This document shows positions 47,290 through 58,455 of a stretch of DNA of 64,000 nt, in pieces. The translations under genes were made by a program, and so were the position numbers. Within the stretch, counting starts at the first letter, position 1. Each line of letters starts with the position of its first letter. The stretch comes from Ctenosaura bakeri (Eukaryota > Chordata > Lepidosauria > Squamata > Iguanidae): NCBI GenBank assembly GCA_948474755.1, contig CAOLHI010000256.1:558001-622000 (forward strand). Direction: 5' to 3'. Below the pieces are notes generated by a model. The model did no database searches. It was not told where the DNA came from and saw only the letters and a program-made list of their open reading frames with translations.

Positions 47290-48990
47290 CGATTGCTGTT
47301 TGTTGTTTTTGTTGCTGTTAACTGTCATCAAGTCAACTTCAATTTATGGAGACTCTATGAATGAGAGCTCTCCAAGTCACTCTACTATCAACAGTCCTCT
47401 TCTCATGATATGTCCAAAGTACAACAGTCTCAGTTTAGTCATCTTGGCTTCTAGGGAGAGTTTGGGCTTGGTTTGCTCTAGGGAGCATTCATTTTCATTT
47501 CTAGCAGTCCAGGGTATCTGCAGAACTCTTTTCCAGCACCACATTTCAAATGAGTTGATTTTCTTCCTATCAGCTTGCTTTATTGCCCAGCTTTCACAAC
47601 CGTACATAGAAATTGGAAGTGTGATGGCATGGACTATCCTAATTTTAGTATTCAGTGAGATATCCTAACACTTCAGGATCTTGTTGAGTTCCTTCAGAGC
47701 TGCCTTTCCAAGTTCTAGTCTTCTGATTTCTTGACTGCAGTCTCTGTTCAGATTAATGACTGAACCAAGGTATGAAAAAAATTGAACTACTTCAGTGTCT
47801 TAATTGTTTGCTTTAAAGTTATATAAATAATCTGTGATCATTATTTTTGTTTTCTTAGTGTTTAACTGTAAACCTGTCTCTGCACTTTCTGAATTTTCTT
47901 TCTTCCGCTCTTATTCCAAGTCTTTGCTATTTTCTGCTAGTAGTAAGGTGTCACATGCATATCTTAAATTGTAGATGTTTCTTCCTCCAATTATCACTCC
48001 TTCCTCCTCCATGTCTAATCCTGCTTTTGTATGATATTTTCAGTGTACAAGTTAAATAGGTAGGGTGATAAAATGCAGCCTTGCCTGATCCTTGTTAATT
48101 AGAAACCATTCAATTTCTGTTTGATTTCCATTGGCTGTTAGGTGGTGTCCGTATACACAGTCACCTCTTTGGTTGCTTGAAGAAAATGTTTGTAATGAAC
48201 AAATTGTTGGCCTCACAAAATTCAGTCTCCTTGCTTATTTCTTAATGCTAGCTCAAGTTTTCCTACAGTCTTTGATTCTGCTCTGTTTCCTACTTTTGTA
48301 TTCCAATTGCCTATGATTAACAGAAGTCTTCTTCTTCCGTTGTACTTGGAGCATAAACTTGGACTGTGGTTATATTTGTTGTTATAGTGATATATATTGT
48401 TGGTTATATTAATGAGTTTTCCCTGAGGTCTTGTTGATGTTATTCTGTTAAGACTTTGCATTATATCCTTTGACTGCTTTTACTACATCTCTCCTCACTA
48501 TCAATGCCACCCCCATTTCTTCTTAGATTTTCATTTCCTGGGTAAAAAACTGTGTAACTATCTGACACAAAATGTTCTTTTCTTTGCCACTTTAGCTTGT
48601 TCATTCCAAATACTGCAATGGTTATACATTCCATTTCTTGTTTTACAATGTCTGGCTTCCCCTGACTAATGTTTCCCACATTCCATGTTCCTATAATATG
48701 TATTGTGCAGCTTCAGACTTCTCTTTCTCCTCTAAGCATGTCAACAGCTGAATGTCCTTTCAGCTTGAGTCTGACTGGATCATTAGCTACAATGCTACTC
48801 ATAGTTGTCCTCTGCTGTACCCCAGGAGCTCGTTGAGTGCCATCCAGCCAGAGAGTGTCATCTTCTGGCACTATTTCTTGTTTCATTTTGGATTGTATCA
48901 TCATAGGGTTTTCACGGTAAAAGACATTTAAAAAGAGTTTACCATGCCTCCTTCTGCCCAGTACTAACAAGTATTAGCTATGGTGCAACT
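47290..48990 (-). pseudogene. Bov-B (RTE) LINE ORF2, internally deleted and broken
   Basis: Read on the minus strand, an endonuclease-like piece (GNWNTKVGNRAES, near 48360-48280) comes first, then reverse-transcriptase debris, then the C-terminal block YGCESWAIKQADRKKINSFE with WCWKRVLQIPWTARNENE (47607-47490). About 1.7 kb remains of an ORF2 that is normally near 3 kb, and frames are broken. Confidence 0.85.
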
Positions 48991-49337
48991 GCCGTTTTCT
49001 CTGAGACCTCCTTCACCAGTGTCACAAACACACATACCACTACTGCTGTTGCCCAGCAGCTGTTTGGCACATTTAGACTGGCTCCTCAGCTGTATATTAT
49101 TTAAAAATGCCAGTTTTTAAAAACCAGAAGTAGAGTTTTGGCCACTTCTTGTTTCTGCCCTCCCATTGGTATTTTTGGCAGTCTGTGTATCCTCCAGAAG
49201 AACTCATGGGCAGAAAATTGGACTCTAAATCCACCACTGTTACCTGTGTATATGGTATAGGATTGTATTCTTCATGGACAAGAACTCCCACTTGGCCTGT
49301 TTGAAGTACCTGGCAAAAGACCACCATCTTTTTAAAC

Positions 49338-49440
49338 AAAGTTCAGATGGCCATCTCTCAGGAGTGCTTTGGTTGTGTATTCCTGCATGGTAGGTGGTTG
49401 GATTAGATGGTCTCCCAACTCTTTGATTCTCTCTTGAGGT
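49338..49440 (+). mobile_element. CR1 LINE 3' end fragment
   Basis: TCAGATGGCCATCTCTCAGG, GGTTGGATTAGATGG and CTCCCAACTCTTTGATTCTC correspond to the CR1 3' end. Confidence 0.75.
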
Positions 49441-52400
49441 AAGCAGTGCTTTTCTGGCAGGAATATCTTTGTAGGGGTCACACACGGGTGATTGGAAAGA
49501 TTGAGCCAGTAAGGGACATCACACCCCAAATTGCCTGAAAGGATGGGGAGCCTGAATCATCACCAAGTGGTGTATTGAGCACATGTGTTGTTTTTCTTCT
49601 TTTTTGAGAATCAAGAGTGTGATGTAATGGCAGGGGAGCTGTGAGTGTAGGAGAGTGAGTGAGCAAGACAGCAAGAGCAGGCTGAGGGACAGAATTTGTG
49701 CCAGCTCTCTCTCAACATGACATCAGTACTGCATGAGTTCAACAGCCAAGGGAACCAGCCATGCAGGTCATCAGCTTGAGGCAAGCTGTTGGTTGTCAGA
49801 AGCAGAGCTAAAGATGGTGCTGGAACTGTGTGAGAATGTCAGAAACAGTGACAGATTGGTCAGGTATTACTGGAAGTGACAGTCCAAGATGCAAGTGTGC
49901 TGGCCAAAGATTTATTACTTGTATCTGCCTCATGGTGGGCAATCACAAGGTGTGTGGAATTGAGGAACCGATTGTGTGTGAAACACAAAAAAGGACGCCC
50001 AGGCCCTGTGTCATTTTAGTTTGTGTGCCTGATGAATTAATTCTAGATAACTTACTGGGTTGTCAGTTATGCTCTCTGTGTGTCAGTAATGCTACCTGGA
50101 AGACAGTCAGCATGTCAATCTAACCTGTGTTTGTTTTGTGGAAATGTATTCCTTTTCTCTGAGGCTTGATTGGATTTGAATGGTTTTGTCAATCAGAGAA
50201 TCTGTTCTGACATTCCCGTGCCAGCCAATTTCACAGTTGTGGGGTCTGGGTGTCAGTCACACAGTACGCCAGTGTAAAAGCAGGAGCATGGTAGCTAGAA
50301 CCTATAGGTACTGTCAACGATGGCAGAGTTTTTGTAAGAGCCTGTTCTGCCTTTTAAAGGCAAAGACAAGTGTGTCAGGGGAGAGGAGGAGATTAAATAC
50401 CTTGGAGGATGAAAGTTGCCAGGGGTATAAGTAGAAATGCACTGGCGCAGCCTCTTGCATCCTTAGGGATGAGTCTCTAGCCTGCTTAGTGCCTCTGTGG
50501 AATAATTTAATCTCCTTCAGTTGCTACTGTATTATTCTAGTTCTTGAACATTTCATAGTTGTGAGCGGTCCCTGTTGTGGCTCTACAAAAGACCCGGGTT
50601 GGATAGAGAGGAAAACTGCTAGAAATCATTTTAGGTCCACACAGCCACCTGCCTTTTGGACTCTCTGGGGGTGGAGGTTGCCATAGAGACTGTCCTGGTA
50701 AGCGCTTTGCTTCAAAATTTACTCATTGCCCTACTGTGCAAAGAGAGACCACCTGCTAACAGTGTATACAGAGGACTCTGCTGGAAAAGTGTGTTTAACT
50801 TGGAGATAGTTAACTTGTGATATCTAGACCAGTGCTTCCCAAGCTATCCAATGTAGGGGACCAGCATTCCTCCCCCCAATGTGCCAAAGTCTGGCATCAC
50901 ATTTGCTCCCATTAGCTCCAGTGATATATTTCTTTCCTGGAAAAACAGCTAGGAACTGGCAGCCAATGGCTCAGGAACATACAGTGTAGTGCTAATGTAG
51001 ACCAAAATCAAGCAAAACCAAAGCACATAAAATAATGTCATCAATGTTTTTAATTCATTTGTTGTAGAAACAGTGAGTTTGAGTTTACTCAGTCTAAGCT
51101 TTTACTCTTCTGCTCTGCTTATTCCCCAAAAGAATTTTTGCAATTAATTTTCCAACTGAAGTTCACAAACTCTGTATTTAGTAAGCATATGCCCATCTTT
51201 CTAAGAAATCTCACTATCTGCTGATCCTCTAGTGCAATACCCTTTCTGTAAACTCTTTCCTTTGGTCAAGTGTATTCTTCTTGTCATTTCCATGTGCAAA
51301 ATGTTTGCACCCTGGATATTTTAAAGCAGAGGTGGCAAAGTGGCTATGGGCCCTCTATTGGGAAAAAGGAGGGATATAAATTTAATAAATAATAAATAAA
51401 ACCTGTTTTTATTGCCTTTGGATTGCCCTTTTTCTAGTCAAACAATAATGTGAATTGCCTCTCCTGGAAGTCTTCGAGCTCCCTCTGTGACTTATCTTAA
51501 GGAAATACTGTTTGTTTGTTCGTTTTATTTTCATAACGGCTTTTTGCCTCCTTCTGTCACCACCTCTGCCAATGCAGTTATGCCACCTAAAACAATGCAG
51601 TTATGAACCAACAGGAATTGAGCTTTCCAGTCTGTTTTAATGTTGCATAGCTAGAAGCACTGCAGTATTTGGAAGGGCAGTGTTTCAGTTAACCACAAGA
51701 TGCTAGGAATTTTAATTTAAAAAAATATTTTAGAGCATTTGGACACCACAGTTTATCAATACAGCAAAGCAGCTGCTGCTTTTAAAAACAAAATCTATGC
51801 GCCAACAGTAAAACAGAAACATGAAGAACAATGAATAGAGTGAGACAGCAACAATATTGCCTGACCTAAAACCAGCTAACAAAGCAGAACAACAGTTGGC
51901 TTCTGAATGTTTCCTGAAAAATAAAGGTGCACTCCTTAACAAGGGGCTGGGGATGGGAGTCTTGTAATTTGCATCCAACCCAGTGGAAGATCAAGTGGAG
52001 GTCCTTGAGTCCCTACTGAGCCCCCAGCACCCCCAAAAAACAATAAGCCAAGGAAAGCAATTTTGAAATGTACCCCTTAAAGGATGACGGGGGCAGTTCC
52101 TTCCAGGAGTCACAGAAAAGTGTTAATTGTGGACACACGCACAAGCTTCTGTGGAAAGTTGAAGGAGCATGTCCAGAAAGACTGGATCATGCCTTCAGAC
52201 TAGCTACTGGCCTACACTAGATGGTGTAGGCCACTTTTATTACCAATGGGAAGGAATCTGTTTTTGGGTTTTTTAAGTTTGTGTAAATGTTGCTGCTTCC
52301 TCTCTTGCGCCTGCTGGGTTCACAGCAGTAGGGCTTGAGACTCACCAGAATTTCCAGTGTTAGAGGCCTCTAGCTATTAAGTAGGATCGCTGTGTAAAAA

Positions 52401-53860
52401 TGTTTTTGGAGGGACAGTGGGGGAAGCTGTGTGCCTTAGAAGAGGTTCCAGACATTAATGCTGTTAGAAGCCCATCTTCTACATTATGGTGTAGTAGAAC
52501 CAGGACAAGCTGGGTTGAAGCTCCAGGACTTTTCAATGAGACAGGGTTGCAATGTCATCTGTCATCCCTACCCCGTGAGACTTCTGTGTTGTGTCTGAGC
52601 TTGGCTTCAGTCCTGGGAGAAACCACTATCCCATCACAGGCAGAATTTTATGAGCTCCCCCTCTTGTTATGCAGAGTATTTTGAATGTTGGTTGGTCCTG
52701 AGTGGGCAGTGAAGACTTCTTTAGACCTGCTAGAGATGAAATCTACTAAGTATGGTTTGTTAAGATGGATCAAGATGGCAGCCTGAATTTTTGGACTCAC
52801 CTAGTTACAGGGCCTGTGTCTCACTAGGTGAGCACTTGCAGTTCAAAATCTAACTATCTCATTGCTTCTCTTTTGGAAATGACTCTAACTCAGAGTCTGG
52901 AAAAGCTGCTTGTTTGGGATACTGTTCTCAGAATGCATTGGTTATACTGGTGGAGGATTTGGAGACTTGTGGTCCCTAAAAGGGATTTATTCATATTCAG
53001 CGCTGACAGGTCCATTGGATGAAAATTGGAGTAGGGTTTGATCAGAAGAACTCATGGGCCTAGGAAGTTCATGCAAGAGCAGATGTTCTCTGAGATAATG
53101 AGGACTCTAGTGAGTCACAGCTTTTAAGGGTAAAAACCACCATTTGGCCCCAGAAGCTGGTTGGCAGCTGGAATAGATGCTTCAGGCAAGTGAGCGCACG
53201 AGAATATCAATCTGCACTTTTCAACAGTGCTAGCCGAACCTTCTGACTATCTTCAGATATCACAAGACATAATGAGAGCGTGTATGACAGCAGCCAGAGC
53301 CCATAACTGTAGGTGTAACTGGCTTATCAGACAAAGCTAAATAGCACTCCCACTAGCTTACACTGGTATGAGTGGTGATGAAGGCGCCTGTTCACATTTG
53401 ATGGCTGCTTTAAAAAAAACCACATACACCAACATTTTAAGTGTACTGCAGAGTCTGCAACAATTATTTGTTTGGACTAAAACTGCCAGAATGCTCACCC
53501 CATATCAAGAGCTTCAGGAAGTTGTAATCCACAAAAGTAAAATTTATAAACTCTGTTAGAAATTGAAGGGGGAATGCATAAAACCTGTTGGCAAAGATGC
53601 ACCATAAAAGGGCAATCATGTGCCACAAAGAGATGCTTGTCAAGGAGGTATGACATGTTCCTGTGAAATGTATACATGAAGGCAAGCTTAGCTTCACCTT
53701 TGTGTTTTTAGTGTTTTCTTTTTTTCTGAAGAGAGAAAGGTATACAAATATTGAGCCAGAAGAAGTTAGTATTAGGTTTCTACTCAAAGATACCAAGAAT
53801 TATCTCACCTTCCATCTTTCATCACTAGGTCCTTATGGAACTTTGACCAACTCACTGGAT

Positions 53861-53884
53861 ATGTGTGTGTGTGTGTGTGTGTAT
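53861..53884. repeat. (TG)n microsatellite
   Basis: Uninterrupted GT repeat in PRRT2 intron 1. Confidence 0.95.
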
Positions 53885-55064
53885 GCTTTATGTATTTGCT
53901 GTTATGCTTGCAACAGAGACAAATTCCTTTGCTTTTAGAAATTTTTTAAAAACGAAGGGCAGATGCATTATTCTTTGCTCACTGGGGATAAACATAGCTA
54001 TGGTTGCTGTGAGGCAGCCTTTATCCACCTGGCACCCCTAAGGTGGGTCAATTGTACATTTCCCATCATCCACAGCCAAATGACAAGTATTGCCTGGCTC
54101 ATGTGGAGGTTGCCATATAGGGAAAGGTATACCTAACAAATAATATAATGATCCATAACGTTCCTATTCTTCCCCTTCATCTTAATCACCATCATTACCA
54201 ACACCTTTGTTGGCAGTCAAGTGTCCTTTAAGACAAACACTTCTGTTTTATATGTGCATTAAAATATGTGGAGGGGGAGGTGTCTTGTTTATTTAATTTC
54301 TGCACCTTAACGTTCAACATATCCAACAATCACTCAAGCTTGTCTCCTGAACACTGAACCTCCGACTGTCCCAGCAACCACAGCTGAAAACTTAAATGGC
54401 TTAAACATTATTTATTGCCTTTAAAACCCATTAGCAAGATTTATAAGTGTCCCTTTTTATTCAGCTTCTGCAAACATACAACCCACATCTGAAATTTGGT
54501 ATTTGGCCCAGTTTCAAGCTTGCAAGATATTTAATGGTTGTTTTCTTAGCCAATCTTGGAGATAATGATGAGACACAAAAAGACAAAGGTTTCATGTGGC
54601 CCCCCTCCCAAATACGCTGGCCTGGAACAGTGGTTCATCTAATAGTCAGTGAACAGGCATATGGGTCAGTCAGATTATGTGCCAGACAGTGGAGTAGGGC
54701 CACCATCTTGTCTTGGGTGGAAAGTATGTCAGTTAATGAAATTGGTAGTGACAGATGAGTACTTTGGTGAGATGGGTGGAATTGTTGCCTTAGGGTCCAA
54801 AAATTAACTTGTATAAATTCTGGATGGTTCCATTTGGGTGTGTGCAACACCCATGCGCAGTTTAGTGTTCATATGATCCTCATGCTCTTTTTTCAGAGTC
54901 ATGCTTTACTGCTGAATCCACATGGTACTAAACCTACAGTATAGGCGTTTGGGGTATATCTATGGGAGGGGGATACAAAGTGAGGGCATTGTCCCCCCGA
55001 GTAAAAATGTTGTCTCCTCAAATGAAATTTCCCTTCGTCTCCAAAATTTCAGTGTTGCAGAGAG

Positions 55065-55305
55065 GGCCCTATCACACTGCATTCTTATAAGTGTTATAAG
55101 TTATTGGTCCACTTTAACTGCCATGGCAACAGTCTGTGGAATTTTGGGGTTTATAGTTAATGAGACCCAAAAGTTCTCTGGCTCAGAGTTCTAAATGCCC
55201 CTTCCGAAACAGCGAATCCCAGAATTCCATAGGATCCTGCAATGGCAATTCAAGTAGAACAGAAGCACGATAAGAGTAGTGTAGTGTGAGAGGCCCCTCA
55301 GACAC
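55065..55305. repeat. Palindromic repeat, family B, copy 4
   Basis: The left CTATCACACTGCATTCTTAT with CCACTTTAACTGCCATGG pairs loosely with the right CAATTCAAGTAGAACAGAAG and GTGTAGTGTGAGAGG. The centre has GGAATTTTGGGGTTTATAG and GAATCCCAGAATTCC. Confidence 0.65.
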
Positions 55306-57814
55306 TGAAAATGGTTCACACTTAGGCTTCAGCATTTGCTCTGTTCACATTTGCTCAGTCACTTTGCCTGTCCCCTTTCCTTGGATGCCTAAACCGCCCC
55401 GCTGCATGCTCAAGTACATTTTTTTTTATTCTTTATTTTAAAAACAAATATACAAATAAAACATTACTTATTTCTTATCGTCACATAAATTCCATCATTA
55501 CAATAGGTCTTACATACATTTCAAAAAAAGAATATCACAAATATGAACCTAATCCAGCTAAGTCATTACACAATTTAATACTATCATTTACTATTACTAC
55601 TAACACCTCATCCCCTATACCTTCCTACCCTCCTTCCCTTATTCTTCTACATAATTTGAGGATGGTTATACATTACTTGTTGTTGACCAACATTTATTGT
55701 ACTATTCATTAAATAATACCACTACCTTCCGTGTACTTTCAAAGTTTATTTCCAAATTTACACTTCTGAGTCTATTTTTAAGTGACTGCAACACTAGAAC
55801 TTTGTGGAATGAATGAAAATTTCATTGGGGAGGGCAAGACTGTCATTTTTCCACCACCCCCCATGAAATCCCTATAGGCATTTTGTGACGCTGTCATCCA
55901 AACAGTTGTAAACAACGTCATTTAATTTCTATCATTTGTCACATTTAGTGTTAACCGAACAAAAATTAGCTGAGACAAAAAAACAAATGTATTCATTTTT
56001 GTATGGAGGGAAGGCTTCTTTTTTTTTTTTTTTGCCCTAGACAATGATAGCATATTGTGTCAAGAACATCCCACATCTTTTTTAAGCAAACAGTGATGCA
56101 ATGAGGCAGAAGTGATGTGCTCTAATTATCAGTAAGTTGGCTCCTTTCAGAGCCAGGGAGAGGCTCTGAATTTTCTTCCATTGGTGAGACTTTGAAATTC
56201 TTATTAGGGTGAGGAAATATGAGGAGTGTGCATTAGATCCAAACCCTAAACCTCAATACATTGGACATCTCATTGAGGTGAGATTAAGGTACCGCAACAC
56301 ACATAATGCAATTTTTTTTTTATCTTACTGCACGAGGGTTGTTTTTTCCTAAAAAATGCTAAGATACCAGACAACTAAAACTTATTTTGAAAACTCATCT
56401 TAAATAAGTTTGAGAAGGACCACTGGTTTCTCTGTAGTGACAATGAAATGATATTCTGTTCACTACAGTGTAACACATTGATTAATGATATATAATTATA
56501 TAATTATATATAATTAATAAGCAAAATAAGTAATTACTATATATGGCACAGATCATATTATCCCATATATGAAGAGCCATTAAAATTGATCAGAATAATG
56601 AATATGGTTCTATAAGAACACCAAAATTATAATTCTGCAGCATGATACAAGTTATTTAGTTTTAAAAATAGAAAAACAAACTGAATATTATGTATTTGCT
56701 CCTCTCAGGGCACATCTATTCAAGGTAGGCAACCTCTGGTTTTCTAAATGTGGGTGGACTCTAGTACTCATCAGTTGCATGCAAGGTGATGAATTAATCT
56801 AAGTACATATTGTTTCTGTATTTTATTATTTTCATCTTATCACAAGATAAGATGATAACCTATTATTATAAGTTTTGGTATTTTCTTGTAGTCTTTTACT
56901 TTATTCTTTTATTTTTACTTCATCTTATTGTATTTTATCAAACCTTACTTTACTTTAGCTTATTTTACTTATATTTTATTGCTTTTTATAATGTGTTTTA
57001 CTTATTTTATTGCATTTTATAATGTTTGATGTTATTTCTTTTGAGATGGTCAATTAACTTATCAGTAAATTTATACTAGTATTACTACTACTACTACTCA
57101 GGCTGAGCCAGAACAGTCCATTGTCATACCTAATGAGAGCTGTAGTCCATCATTTAGAGATTTGCAGGTTCCCTATCCCTGTCATATTTAATATACAAGG
57201 TCCATACCAAAAGCTGTGTCATATGTAGCAGCTTTCCATGAGTGGGGATTTGAACCCAGAGTTTTAGTCCAGTACTTAAGCTACTGCCTTTAGCCAAAGG
57301 GCTCAATTGAATTTTAGGTAATTCCTCAGAGTGAGGCAAAGAGAGGGATTCTAGGGGCGAGTGGGACCCAAAAACACCAGCATATTTAAACTAAAACCTC
57401 TAACTGCCAGTGGGTGTGCCTGGGAAGAGACATTTCAACCATTTAGAATGAAAGAGGGGGAAATGTACAAAAGCTAGAAAATCATCAAAGGGTGGTGTCA
57501 TCATGGAAAAGGCTGAACAGTGTGGCCACCTGCGGAAGCCCACAGGTCCAGAATGGCACTCCAGGGTTGCCAGATCTGCTCCTGGGCCCTCAGATTCCCC
57601 AGGCCTATAGTTGGGCCTGAGGTCTCCCACTTGAGAATCTAGAAAGGACTCTTGAAGGAGTCCCCTGGGACATTGCGCCTTCCCGTTTTCGTAGGTTCCA
57701 TCATGGCCTTCACAAGAGTTTTTGCAGTTTTCTCAATCCAAAGTCAAGCAGGGAGAAGACGTGGCAGTTCTCTCTACATTCATCACATGCTTCCTCTCAC
57801 TCTCCTCAATCCAG

Positions 57815-58455
57815 GTGGATCTGCCTGTGATGTCGGACGACGCTGAGAAGAATGAGGCTCCTCCAGGAGCGGCCAAGGAGCAGGAAGAGCAAAGGAAGGA
57901 GGAGCAAGAGCAGGCTGAGACTAAGGAGCCAGAGCCTGAGCCCAAACCCGAACCTGAACCAGAACCGGAGCCAGCAAAACCACAGGATGAGCCGCAGCCC
58001 CAGTCGCCACCTCAGAGCCCCCCGCCCCTGAGACCCCTGCATCGCCTGTGATGGTGACGGTGACAATCGAAGAAGAGACTGTTGAGGGACCACAGGAAAA
58101 CGGGGATCTCCCAGGCCTCAGGGCTGGTTCAGCTGGGGAGCTAGGAACCACACCGTCCGCACCCACCAGTCCCCCAACCCGCTCCAAATCTGCATCGCTG
58201 AATGATCTGAAGCCTCAGAACAGCATCAACGGTGGTCCACGAGCCCCAGTGAGGAGCAGCTTGTCTGGGTCTCAAGTACACCTAGCCGGAGCCGCCGGGT
58301 CTCCCCGGGCCAGCTTGAGCCGGCAGGCCTCAGCAACAGGATCAACAGCTGGCGAGGCCGGGGAGAAACCCAGGGACTATATATTCATTGCCGCCCTCTC
58401 CTGCTTCTGCCCCATCTGGCCCATCAACATTGTGGCCTTTGTGTATTCTGTCATG
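57815..58455 (+). CDS. PRRT2: PRRT2 large coding exon
   Basis: The acceptor is CTCAATCCAG with 15 bases of 5'UTR before ATG 57830. The exon encodes the acidic Pro/Glu-rich N-terminus, then [19 protein letters not shown], a Ser/Pro-rich linker ([32 protein letters not shown]), [12 protein letters not shown] and the first membrane segment, ending at VM before GTAAGT (phase 0). The frame changes once, at the C run near 58016-58022. An in-frame ATG at 58048 in fair context (GTGATGG) could start a shorter protein. Confidence 0.92.

Larger units (their letters stand above)
45131..57814. other. Probable PRRT2 intron 1, repeat-rich
   Basis: It contains the listed MITEs, CR1 and Bov-B pieces. Between 49450 and 54900 I recognise no gene and only weak repeat traces. 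From 55410 to 57060 the sequence is AT-rich, with TTTTA-type runs at 56810-57030. Confidence 0.5.
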
